DNA from: Elysia crispata
Lineage: Eukaryota; Mollusca; Gastropoda; Plakobranchidae
Length of the DNA stretch: 64,000 bases
Assembly (NCBI GenBank): GCA_033675545.1
Contig: JAWDGP010006253.1
Coordinates: 62,001 to 126,000 of the forward strand
Direction of reading: 5' to 3'
Shown: positions 34,096 to 44,196 of the stretch, piece by piece
Numbering within the stretch: the stretch's first letter is position 1
Layout of the letters: each line of letters opens with the position of its first letter
Translations under genes and position numbers: made by a program
The notes under the pieces: generated by a model
What the model saw: the letters and a program-made list of their open reading frames with translations, nothing else
The model's database searches: none
Told to the model about the DNA's origin: nothing

Positions 34096-34761
34096 TTATT
34101 TTTTTGTTTTTTTCCCATGGCCAGGTCCATCACTCGACTTGCGCTTGCTTGAGCCTGGCACTGGCAGTGGTGGCCTCCTTGACCAGTCAATGGCCGCTAT
34201 GTCCGCAAGTGTGATATGAGTAGCCTGCAAGTGCAAACATACAATATTGCTTTTTCACAAATAAAAGTTATTTCTTCTACTGACAAAACAATTGTATTGA
34301 ATGGTGGCTAGTATAAACAGTTTTGTCAATGTATGGTCCATGCGAATTTATTTATTTTATTTTATTTTTTATGTTTTCATTCTTGCCCTATACAAATTAC
34401 ATTTACGATGTAGGCCTATAGTATAACTATAAGTGCACACTACCAAGTAAAAGAATTTACAAAATTTCATCACAATTTCTGCAATAGGCAGGCACTTATC
34501 AAAACTTATACATTTGTAATTATGTATTACAGTATACTTACAGACGGACATGTCTCATGCTGGTTGTCGTATTTTCCAGCAGGCCCCTCCTCACTGTCTT
34601 TCTGCACTGCCTCCCTTAACACCTGTGGCCATACCACCTTGCCCCTCCCTCCCGTGCATATCCTCCACACAGAGTAGAGGCGCCCATACACCTTTCGCCG
34701 CCCGACAGCCCCCACTTCTTCCTCAGCTAAGAGGTCTACCAGTGCAGAGGGCAAATCAAGC
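34096..34761 (-). CDS. Unrecognised protein, at least two exons, inside the piggyBac
   Basis: Exon A (34761-34542, after TGTTTCAG, ending at GTAAGT) reads LDLPSALVDLLAEEEVGAVG, RRKVYGRLYSVWRICTGGRG, KVVWPQVLREAVQ and KYDNQHETCPS. Exon B (34224-34096, after TTGCAG) joins in phase 0 and reads ATHITLADIAAIDWSRRPPL, then a lysine-rich tail ending KKTKK and a stop. GC content is higher than in the surroundings, and the exon borders are canonical. The start exon was not found; an ATGG-context ATG at about 35143 (MEAPKDAFAKER) is a possible but unproven candidate. I know no matching family. It could be a second element-encoded protein or a captured host gene fragment. Confidence 0.45.
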
Positions 34762-34764
34762 CTG

Positions 34765-35640
34765 AAACAATAAACGGGACATTGTTTTCAGTCTTTTCAC
34801 AGGCCTACATGTATACTAGAATAATTATTGTACATGTAGATCTACAGTACCGGTACATGTGATTCGGTGCTAGATGTAGGTGTTGGTTGTATTCGATTCC
34901 GCCCACCTAAAGACAAAATAATAACTGACATCCCGCCCTTGGGTTTAGATTACTATTCGGCATTGTTAGATCTACGGTGCGTAGATCTAGATATTTTTAA
35001 ACTCTAATGTGGTTATACATTAAGTCCAAATACTCCACAGGAATAAATCTACATCAATTCCATACATAAACAATAATGATTACAAGATTTCTAGCATATT
35101 TATCTCTCTTTTGCGAACGCATCCTTCGGTGCCTCCATCTTGGAAATTATGAGTGCGGTGGCATGGGCTAAACAAACAGGAAATCGGCATCGGGTGACAC
35201 CGGATAGGCCTTCACGACCTGCGTGTTTTTTTTTTTAGCTGTATGTGTTTTGTATATATGTGCACAACCTACCGGTAAACCACTATAGGCCTACAAAGAA
35301 TTTTTTATTATTATTATCATTACTATCATAAAAGACGAAACGAAAAGGAAACAAGGTAGTGCTCAAATCAATCAAAATCTTTTATTCACAGACAAAACAC
35401 CCCAGCCTAAAGGAACTTGCTGCGGTGGACTCCACTGCTTGCCCCAGGACCAGCTCCAAGTCGAGCCTGCAAAAGAAAGGCGGAAGAACCAGATTGGAAA
35501 TAAAATCTCGTTGAACTGCCACTAGTCTCTGCTTTTATTTTTACTGTCTGTGTTATGCTGTGGTTGCTGTTAATTACATTTTTCCCCTTAACATTCACAT
35601 TAGTTATAAAAAAAAAAGAGTGGTGTCAAGAAAAAAATAG
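34765..35640. other. No confident gene
   Basis: It contains the candidate ATG at about 35143 and a short minus-strand exon-like piece at 35469-35412 (TTTTGCAG acceptor, then ARLGAGPGASSGVHRSKFL and a stop). Neither can be linked to neighbours with confidence. Confidence 0.3.
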
Positions 35641-35880
35641 AGAGCATTTTATAGCGCTTTATCCACTAGAGTGTCCAAGACACAGTACAAAGGGTTCCCT
35701 GACGGGCTTTGACTAAGCAAAATACTTTGAAACCCACAGTGGAGCTGCTGACGGACAGCACTGACAAGATCTTTCACTGCCCATAGCCGGATACTCATTT
35801 AACACATGACTGCAGTGAGGAAACATCAACATGACACTGCCAGGATTCGAACCAAATGTTTACCACTAGACTACGATGCA
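35640..35880 (-). mobile_element. tRNA-derived SINE
   Basis: On the minus strand the head reads TAGTCTAGTGGTAAAC (A-box-like) and GGTTCGAATCCTGG (B box), about 15 bases apart. This is the internal RNA polymerase III promoter of a tRNA-derived SINE. A body of about 190 bp follows, with AT-rich DNA after it. It cannot be a working tRNA gene because no cloverleaf follows. It sits inside the piggyBac element. Confidence 0.65.
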
Positions 35881-36364
35881 TAGATCTAATTACTTTTGAT
35901 TGCTCTAAATGTACAATAAAAAATATACAGCAACGGTTAAGATGGTCGCACTGATTGAGACCACATTTTCATGTCCAAATAATATTGTATGTAAAAATCA
36001 TTAATTGATTTTTCATTGAAAAGGAAAAAAGGTTTTGGTGCTTATTGAGAAATTCAAATTTACCACAATTTCAATTTCATAATTGCGTTCACCATTTCCA
36101 TAAAGACGAAAAAGGAGTAGGATGACTAGTATGACGCCTCCCAAGGTGTAGGGCGTGATGTGTAACTGACAATACTAGTGTTTGAACTCTAAAACATTTT
36201 TACGCAACTTTCGATGCCTTAGCCACAGGAACAAACATCAGGTAGCACATTTAGGAACCTGTAAATTATCAAGGGATGCAAGCAAAACATATTCTCCTAG
36301 TCCTACATCATTTTTTTTTTTAAATTCATACCAGGCTCGTTTCCATTATTTACCTTCGGTGGTA

Positions 36365-38168
36365 TTAGCATTTGTCACAAACGACTTGCTTCTTGACATG
36401 ACCCTTGCAAACAAAGTTGTTGCAAGGGGCGCATCTTTGCACGATTTTGTTGTCTTTCTTCCGTGGGCAAAGGTGGCACCGTCCCCGCTTCTTTTGAGTG
36501 TGCAGGTTTTCTCATTGTCTTCCTTCAGCAACAGAGTACACTGACACAGCTGTTAATGACTGTTCTCAGGTACAAGGACAGGTTGGTCATCTCACTTCGC
36601 CTCTCTAGTTGAGGTCGAACCAATTCCCTGCCAATGGCAATGTTGAATTGGGCTCTCATATCCTTCTGTGACAAGGTGTCCCCTGGAAATGTCTTTCTCC
36701 AGCAAACTATGGAGGCAATGGATGCCAGGTCCAGCATGTCATAGAAGAGTAGCATTGGCCATCTATTTGTCTTTCTTTTGGTTGTAAATTTGTGGCACAT
36801 CTGATCCATAGAGTCGACACCCCCTTTTGTGGAGTTGTACGACTCCACAACTTCTGGTTTGTTTGTTGTGCCCCTGTCTGCACTGTGGTGCATAGTGCTC
36901 AGTACCACAACATGCTTTTTAATGTTGGATTTGTAGGCACAGATTGTTGTTGTTTTTGTTAAAGCAAACATAGCATCACCTTTCGACATCCCTGTTCCCT
37001 TTTGAAAATCGTGAGGGAGGAATCTCTTGTCCCTCCTGACTGTTCCAACCAACGTGACTCCGTTTTTCAACAAATGGGATGACAAAACCATGTCTGTAAA
37101 AAAGTTGTCAGTTGTAAGGTTTCTTCCGCTACCAAAGTAGGGTTCTATAAGTCGAATTGCCGTGTTCCGGCCGACATTTGCTGGGAAGATATTGAAGAAA
37201 TGAGCAACGTCCCCTCCATGGCATCAGCTGCTCATCCACAGTGAGACACGGCCCCGGGAGATATTCACGTCCTAGGTTTGTGTTCAAGTCGTCCCACATC
37301 TCACGAAATGGAGCAAAGTTGTCACGTGCTTGCCTGGCACTCCGGGTTTCCTTATCGTCAAACCTGAGATGGTTACTGAGTCTCAAAAATCTATGACGAC
37401 TAAAACAAGCCTGTACCATGTGGTTCCCGTCTACCTTGTGCCACACTATAGGTGTCGAGGACTCATTATTGTGCAAAGCACCCATATGGAGAAGACATCC
37501 AATGAATGCTTCAATTTCCACCGAGTCCGTCTTGTTCCAACTATTTCCTCGAACCCTTTCTCCTTCCTTGTTCGTGCAGGTGACTATTCTCTCTACCATC
37601 TTTGCATTAATGAATCTTTTAAAGGTTTCACCAACCGAAAACAGACTCCGTGAGTTGACCACCTGCTTTGGCGGCGGTCGGAAGATGTTACTCGCTGACG
37701 TCCGTGTAGGTGGAGGTGCAGTCTTGGACCATACAGTTCCATCCTTGGCCGTGAAGAGCCCATGGATATCTTCATCATTTGGCGTAACAAGACTGTCATT
37801 GCCTGTGTCACGGTCCTGGTTTGTGCTGAGTAATGCTTCACAACCATTGGTTTCTTCACCAGGTGTCTCATTAGGCATCGCATCACTTTCCTGGCTAGCC
37901 GTAGCACGGGCACTGCCTTCACTTGCTTGGTCAATCAAAAAAGACCCATTACAGGTTGCAATGTTGTCAAATCAACATCTTCATCATCTTCTTCAACCAG
38001 ATCATCGTCATTTTCAGACATCACATCCTCTTCCGACTCGCTTGCTGGGTCATATTCTGGCTCGTCACATACTTCTTCAGCATCAGCATCATCGCATGGA
38101 TGTGGTGTTTCGGAAGTAGAGGGCAGTTCGCCAAGAAAATGCTGAAACAGATTTTCTCTCTGGTCCAT
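36365..38168 (-). pseudogene. piggyBac transposase (PGBD4-like), internally deleted
   Basis: It starts MDQRENLFQHFLGELPST after an ATACAG acceptor, with an acidic N-terminus. A slip at a T6 run near 37940 leads into IDQASEGSARATASQ, SNIFRPPPKQVVNSRSLF, VEIEAFIGCLLHMGALHN and LTVDEQLMPWRGRC (first catalytic D). About 60 codons normally found here are missing and the frame changes. Then come SGRNLTTDNFFTDM (second D) and STKGGVDSMDQMCHKF (third D). The C-terminal cysteine-rich finger reads RGRCHLCPRKKDNK, CAPCNNFVCKGH and VVCDKC before a stop, in yet another frame. All three catalytic aspartates survive, but the deletion and slips make it non-functional. Confidence 0.85.
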
Positions 38169-38217
38169 GACAAATCTGTATGAAATAAGAACCACAACAT
38201 TTACTTACTAGTGTGTG

Positions 38218-38345
38218 TGTGTGCACTCTCTCTCTCTCTCTCTCCCTCCCTCCCTATCTCCCATCTCTCTTCCCCTCCCTATCTCCCATATCTCTCTCCC
38301 TCTCTACCCCCTCCCCCCTGTCTCTCTCTCTTACACACACACACA
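38218..38345. repeat. CT-rich microsatellite
   Basis: (CT)n with interspersed CCCTC blocks, then a short (AC)n. It lies just upstream (minus sense) of the piggyBac transposase start. Confidence 0.9.
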
Positions 38346-38359
38346 CTTTCACCCACATA

Positions 38360-38817
38360 CAGTGGACCTCGATTGTAACAACATCGGCCGTTACGAAACC
38401 TCGGCTGTTAAGAAGGAGCTTACAGGAACGCTTTTTATCCTTATTAAATGATAGTATTTGAACCCCTGCCTTAACGAACAAGGGCCTGCTCGGACCTCGG
38501 GTGTAACGAAGCTGTGGGCATTACGGTCTAACCTAAGAGCATAACAATTTTGCCAATTTAAATCGTGCAAGTTATACCCAAGGCAGCATAGATGGGCCAG
38601 GCCTATTGTGTGTGATACAGGTAGAGGAGAGCGTAGCTGTGCAGCGTGTCAGGGATGTGCCCTTCAGTAGAGGCATCAATCATAGAAATTCGACACAAAA
38701 TCTTCCTAATAACTTTAATTTTTTCTGTACCGACAATGACCTTGGATGTAGCAATATCTTGGTTATAACGAAATTATAGCTCAGTCCCATTGATTTCGTT
38801 ATAATCGAGGTCCACTT
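38360..38817. mobile_element. 458-bp Tigger/pogo-type MITE
   Basis: The left end CAGTGGACCTCGATTGTAAC and the complement of the right end (AGTGGACCTCGATTATAACG) match well, and TA flanks both sides (38358-38359, 38818-38819). Internal 'taacgaa' motifs repeat. It is noncoding. It lies in the 5' part of the piggyBac element, making a third level of nesting (MITE in piggyBac in pogo). Confidence 0.75.
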
Positions 38818-38819
38818 TA

Positions 38820-39265
38820 CTTTACTCTTTCATTTCCACAAACTATCATATGAGATAACAGGATTACGTATACATATGTACACTTTTTACACAGTAGCCT
38901 CCCACACACAGTGCACGCATATATTTTCTTGGTGCAGAATGTCATTACATTGGATGTATGACGATCTACGCTGTCTAGCACAAGACAAGCTGCCTAAAAT
39001 GTAGATAAAGTTCGTAACTAAGGCTGGTTGTGGTCTAAGTCCTTCTTATTTTCATGTGAATTAGGACAAGAAAGTAATTAAGAGTTTTATTTTGTCCTAG
39101 CTTTCATACAAATATAAACGACTTAAATCTAGATCTAGATTAACCTAACTAAGTGGATTTAGATCTAGATCTATTTTAAGTTCCGATGTGATGTGGTAGT
39201 GTACAAACCTGATAATCTATTGATATATGAAACTGGTTGAAAAAAACCAATGGTGGTTACCTTGA
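38820..39265. other. piggyBac interior, no gene
   Basis: No coding signal. A short AGATCT cluster lies at 39120-39175. Confidence 0.4.
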
Positions 39266-39786
39266 ATGAATTATCTGGGTAAATTTTTCTTCTTCTTTGT
39301 CGTCAACTGGATGGCAGAAAGCGCGAACAAACCAGAAATGGTAGCTTCGGATATAAAAAGTCACAAAAGTTTGTTTCATGATGTCATCGGAATTAAAAAC
39401 ACGCACGAGGCCAGAAATACACCTGAAACTATTTTATTTTTCTCTTTAAAATGTATGGGGTCAAAATGTACCCCCGACATACGGATAGGAATATGTTGTC
39501 TTCTTTTCTCTTTAAAATGCATGGGGTCGAAATGTACCCCCGACATACGGATAGGAATATGTTGTCTTCTTTTCTCTTTACAGGACTAGGGGTCGAAATG
39601 TACCCCCGACATACGGATAGGAATGTGTTGTTTTTTTTTCTCTTTACAGGTCTAGGGGTCGAAATGTACCCCCGACGTACGGATAGGAATGTGTTGTTTT
39701 TTTTTCTCTTTACAGGACTAGGGGTCGAAATGTACCCCCAACATACTGTGTGTATAGTACATGTAAAACGCGATGTACGATTAGGG

Positions 39787-40081
39787 TTAAACCAGTGCTC
39801 ATATATAGGTTTGTTGGCCCAAGACTTGGCCCTGGAGGATTTCAGTTGTTCTGGCATCCTCAGAGTCAGCTCAGGATGCCTTTTGAAGAAGCTGTCAAGC
39901 CAGTCATCAGCAGGCACCCCATCAACAAACTGCGTATCCCGTCCAATCGACTTGATGTAATCGCCCACCACTTCTTGGGTTTCCGCCCTTGTTAGTCCAA
40001 TGCCCCACTGCGACTGTAACTTCAAGCTTGTGACAAGCTCTGCCTCCTCAAGACTAGTCAGACTAGTTGGTCTTCCAGCTC
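39787..40081 (-). pseudogene. Pogo-like transposase, CENP-B HTH exon
   Basis: After a TTTTCACAG acceptor the exon reads GRPTSLTSLEEAELVTSLKL, GLTRAETQEVVGDYI, VPADDWLDSFFKRHPELTLR and AKSWANKPIYEHWF. This is the CENP-B-type helix-turn-helix region that binds transposon ends. It stops at the TTAA (39787-39790) where the piggyBac begins. On removing the element and one TTAA, the frame runs directly into the sequence at 33249, showing one ancestral exon. The still earlier pipsqueak-type exon was not found. Confidence 0.8.
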
Positions 40082-40479
40082 CTGTGAAAACAAAAAATGA
40101 GAACAAAAGACTAGGTAAGATGACTTTGGTTCCCTAAAAAGATTATTAAATAAATTAATGTAATTATAATGAGCAACACAACACCACCATCTACAACAAC
40201 ATCATCATCTTCAACAACAAGAACACTGCATTTGCATAGTGCATATATTTTTTTAGAAAAATATATTACTCATTGTGCTGTAGGCCTACGTTTTTTTTTA
40301 TCACATGTCGTCCTAGTAAGATGCACAAAGGGGCACATACACACATGACAATTAAAACTCACATCAAGAGATAGGCTTTGATGGGGAAATAAATGGGGTG
40401 CTTTGGTTAATTCTGTTCAGCTCAAATCAATTCTACAGTGCCCGCCGGACTGAGAGTGAATATGCAACTCTGTACCTAA

Positions 40480-42449
40480 GCTATTACATGACCCCGAGAA
40501 ATTCCAGAATTGTGCTCGGATGTCTCAGCCAAGCTTCCATGAGCTGCATGATCTGATCAAGGACTACATTCAACCAGGATTCACAAACTTCAGGGACTCA
40601 ATTTCAACTGAGGAACGTTTATTAATGACTCTCAGGTAAGAAAAAAAAGCTCAAACAAATGAAGTAATATTAACTTTATTGTGTAACAAAAAAGAACATG
40701 TCAAATTGAAGAAAAAAATTAACAGGGACCACACATCTATAACTAAAATTACTGATGCTTCAAGTTTCCTTGCTGGTTTTGGGAAGCATAATCCTGCTGA
40801 GCCACCTGTCCCTGACCTTGCATATTTGGGTATTGTCCCTGACCTTGCATAGATCTAATATTTTGGTATTGTCCCTGACCTAGCGTACCTGGGTACTGCA
40901 AGTACCGGAACAGAGTTTGCTGCACTTCAGTTTTGAAAGCAAGCAAATCCATGGGGCTCAGAAGTTCGATTTGGGGTAAAAGGCTGCGGAACCACTCTAC
41001 TTCAGGGTTTTCAGGCCTTGGTTCTTCTTTGTTCTCTATCATTTTTGTTACTGCTTCACAATACATGTCAATTGACGTCTTCTGAGAAAGTTTCGGTTTC
41101 TTGGGTGCAGAAGACACGCTTGTGCTTGGAGTTTGTCTTTGCTCATTTACAGTATCCTCAGCAATTTCAGAACATTCAATAGCTGCCGTTAAAATGTCAC
41201 TATTTGCCGAAGAAGCAGGTCCTTTACTGCCGCCAGAGGACTTGCGCATAGTGGACTCCATCTCTCGATGTTGTCCCAAATGAGGCAGGAGGAACTGCAT
41301 TTCCGCAGCATATTGCCGCTCTGACTCTTTTCTTTTTCCCCAAGACGTAGTTGATGAAGCAGCGCTTCCAGACGGCATCTTCAGGCGATCACGATGACTG
41401 TTTGCGTAATTGCGAAGAGTGGTCCATTCCTTTCGGGCATCTGCAAAAAAAAAAAATGCATGTTATAATATTACATTAGTAAACAGTTTTGAATCTCTTT
41501 CATGTTGCGCATTTGAGCATTTTTTTTTGTAATTTTTTTTTATTTTATTTCAGGTACCTGGCGTCTGGGACAAGTTTTCAACACATTGGCTACAACTACC
41601 GAGTGTCCCATAACGACACTGGATTCATCGTTTCGGAAACCTGCAGAGTCATCTGGGAAAGACTAACCCCATTATGCCTACCGATTCCAGATCGGGACAC
41701 TTGGGAGCGAATTGCTGATGAGTACTATCGGAATTTTCCAAACTGTGTCGGTTCTATCGACGGGACACACCAGGAGATTCAATTCCCTAAACATGCGGGG
41801 TCATTGTACTTCAATTATAAAGATTATCATTCTCTTGTCGTTCAAGCGGTGGCAGATGCCAACTACAACTTTGTTGTGCTCGATATTGGTGATTACGGAC
41901 GTAACAGTGATGGCTCTATTTTCAGAGAATCTGCTTTTGGTCAAGATTTCGAGAACAACCGTTTGGATCTACCACCACCCAAACCACTTCCAAATACGGA
42001 TCAAGAGCTTCCCTTCGTATTTTTGGCTGATGAAGCTTACCCACTGCGTGAAAATCTTATCACTCCCTACGCACGGCGGTCACTGTCCAATCCAAGTCGC
42101 ATATTTAATGCAAGACTTTCAAGGGCTCGTAAATCGGTGGAATGTGCCTTTTGGCCTTGCGAAAAAAAAATTTGAAGTACTGCACCGACCAATTCGCTGT
42201 TCAGTTGAGCGGGCAACTGTCATTATACAAGCTTCATTTGTCCTACACAATTTCGTTAGACAACGTGACGGTTTACCACTGCAAGCAAACACAGAAAATG
42301 CTGACAACAATAACATCACCAGTCTTGGGCCTATTGCCCACAGTGGAAGGCACTCTATCCGGGCTAAAGAAGTTCGTGACGGGTTTCGAAACTACTTCAT
42401 GACTAGTGAAGGCAGTGTCCCTTGGGTTACAGCAAAGTACGCTGTTTAA
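40480..42449 (+). pseudogene. Harbinger transposase, two exons, one-base slip
   Basis: Exon 1 (to 40635, GTAAGA donor) reads LLHDPEKFQNCARMSQPSFH, then ELHDLIKDYIQPGF and STEERLLMTLR. Exon 2 (41554, after TTTCAG) joins in phase: YLASGTSFQHIGYNYRVS, RIADEYYRNFPNCVGSIDGT (first D), HSLVVQAVADANYNFVVLDI with GDYGRNSDGSIF (second D), LPFVFLADEAYPLRENLI (third D) and SRARKSVECAF. An extra T in a T4 run near 42148 shifts the frame; after it FEVLHRPIRC and IIQASFVLHNF continue, ending VPWVTAKYAV. It is a full DDE_Tnp_4 enzyme apart from this slip and a suspected slip near 40465. It would excise and insert the element at 3-bp targets. Its intron contains exon 2 of the MADF gene on the other strand. 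Confidence 0.85.
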
Positions 42450-42846
42450 ACAGATAAAGGACTTTTAATTAGTTGCTTTTTAGCGGCCACATAGAGAATT
42501 ATAATTTCCAACGCCGTACTTTTTACGCGCTCTCCGGCGAAGCGAGCAGCTTTGGAAAGTATTCTCTATGGGCCGCCCTTATTCACATTAAAAGCTTTCT
42601 TGTATTTTCTTTGTCAATCATCAAGCATCAATGTTTGATTTGATTTGATTAAACAGATCGAATTAAAAACTCACCGAAATCTGGAATGCCAATGTCGTTG
42701 TTGCTTTGAGTCCACGTTTTGTCCTTCAAAACTCTCTTTTTATAATCAACATGTCCAGGATCGTATATTGATGGATGTTGCCGAACTAGGCTAATGAGGA
42801 TAACTTAAATAAGTTCTTGACTCGAAGTGCTGCTTTGGTCAGTCAT
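40749..42846 (-). pseudogene. MADF-BESS protein of the Harbinger element
   Basis: Exon 1 (42846-42675) reads MTDQSSTSSQELI, one TAA, then VILISLVRQHPSIYDPGHVD and KRVLKDKTWTQSNNDIGIP, the N-terminal half of a MADF domain. The GTGAGT donor joins in phase to exon 2 (41440-40749): DARKEWTTLRNYANSHRDRL, QMQ-free Ser-rich linker, then EVEWFRSLLPQIELLSPMDL and LAFKTEVQQTLFRYL, a BESS motif. The end is rich in Gln-Gly repeats (GQGQYPNMQGQG). MADF binds DNA and BESS mediates protein contacts; Harbinger partner proteins of this kind recruit the transposase. The single in-frame TAA at codon 14 breaks it unless it is a base error. The transposase exon 2 lies in its intron. Confidence 0.8.
42482..42577. 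repeat. 96-bp hairpin-forming inverted repeat
   Basis: Left arm gcggccacatagagaat and right arm attctctatgggccgc are near-perfect complements, and the inner parts (atttccaa / ttggaaa) pair as well. The loop holds GC-rich 'gctctccggcgaagcgagc', itself palindromic. It lies in the MADF intron just after the transposase stop. Confidence 0.75.
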
Positions 42847-42849
42847 GGT

Positions 42850-43849
42850 CCTTCTGTGATCACACAACAAAAAAAAAAAAATGAACATGCTCATTCATGT
42901 GTGTGATGTGTGATGTGTGATTAGTCCGACTCGTACGAGTCGTTACCGTGTGTTCATTTCGTGTGTGATGTGTGTCTAGTCCGACGTCAGCCTTAGCCCT
43001 TAGAACTAGAGATCTAGAAGGAAGATAATCTGACCGATCATCATTGGCTCTGACTAGTTTGCCAAAGAGACGAGAAAAATGAAATAGGCCCGTCTTTCTC
43101 ACAGAATGTCCATTTTAAAATGTTGCCGTCTCCTTGGAAAGAATTAATCTAGATCTAGACCTAGAGTCTAGATAGATCTGTTTTCTAGACTTAAATACTT
43201 TGCACTATATCTATCTTGATCAATAGATCTAGACATTGTACCCATATCTGGTAAATTATACAACCTGGACTGTACCTCTCAGATAAAGGGCAAAACTCCA
43301 CCAGATAGACCTATAATTTTGGATAGTTTTGCACTTATAGACCCAACCCACAATGGGATGTAAATTTTTTCTTTTGCTATGCTGAACAATAAAATGGAGC
43401 TTATTTCTGCCGCAAAATTATGAAGAATTAGCCTAATTTCATTTTTTTTTACTCTAGATCTAATTCTAGATCTAAATCTAGTTCTAGATCTAGATCTCTG
43501 TCTTATTATTTATAAAGGACATAAGTCATAACTCAGGATAAAAATGCCTTTATTTCGTCAGTGCAAATAAGTGTAAATTTACCTTTGAGTCATAAAGACT
43601 AGATCTAGATTCTGATCTAGAATCTAGATCTAGATTAGATCTCTACATCTAGACTCTAGATCTAGTCTATTATTTAGGCCTAGATCTAGATCTAGTCTAG
43701 ATAGATCTAGATCATCTGGACCTTTTGAATTTTATGAATTACCATAAGCTAGATCTATTCTAGATTTAATCCAATCTTCTAATCTAATCTAAGATGAAAT
43801 CGAACATAGACTATATGGCCGACTAGATTCTATATCTTGATCTACTTAC
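42850..43849. other. No gene; AGATCT-rich, short direct repeat
   Basis: A 'gtgtgatgtgtg...tagtccgac' phrase occurs twice (42900-42930 and 42961-42984). From 43140 to 43840 the sequence is dense in tctagatct words. No exon signal seen. Confidence 0.5.
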
Positions 43850-44114
43850 GACGATTTTTTTTTTTTTTTTGGCTCCCTTTTGACTTGAAAGTCCCCTCGT
43901 GAACACAACGAAATGTGACACTGGTGTAGACCAAATCCCGTTTGAACTCTAAGTTTCCTTTCAAAGTTTTATTTCTTTCCTCCACTGTATGGCTGGAATG
44001 TCCAATAACAAGTTTTTCATTTAGTTTCTCAGCTCTCTGTTTGACAAGAGCTTTGAAGGTGTCAAAATCGTCAAAATAGTCTCCCACTGACACGGTTACG
44101 ACCGGCTCCGCCAT
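43850..44114 (-). CDS. MULE-type (ZSWIM3-like) N-terminal exon
   Basis: It starts MAEPVVTVSVGDYFDDFDTF in a CCATT-ATGG context and continues KALVKQRAEKLNEKLVIGHS, TLKGNLEFKRDLVYTSVTFR and CVHEGTFKSKGSQ, then a lysine-rich end at a GTAAGT donor. 'F--F----------L-I--S------------LVY-SV-F-C-H-G-FKS' is the N-terminal (FLYWCH-like) region of MULE/ZSWIM3-type proteins. It ends one base into a codon. The exon at 30735 accepts exactly that phase, so it might be the first exon of the same MULE gene with 13 kb of nested insertions between. A middle exon with the expected C/H motifs was not found. The A16 tract near its end is unreliable. Confidence 0.45.
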
Positions 44115-44196
44115 TTTCTATCAGAGGAAACCGAAAGGCTTTTATTTGAATAGAAGGAAAACATACAAAACAACGCATGCGCACAGAAGAAAATTT

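Larger units (their letters stand above)
33254..39786 (-). mobile_element. piggyBac element, 6.5 kb, inserted in the pogo-like gene
   Basis: It begins CCCTAATCGTAC and ends with the exact complement, flanked on both sides by TTAA (33250-33253, 39787-39790), the piggyBac target duplication. Near each end lie tandem subterminal repeats around 'gggggtcg...cgacccc' with 'tacggatagg' motifs (33254-33610; 39430-39760, about five units of roughly 65 bp). It contains a broken transposase, a SINE, a Tigger-like MITE and an unexplained two-exon frame. Confidence 0.92.

Noticed and set aside
35838..35880. Possible tRNA gene (A box and B box)
   Set aside because: No cloverleaf can be formed and the sequence continues as a SINE body.
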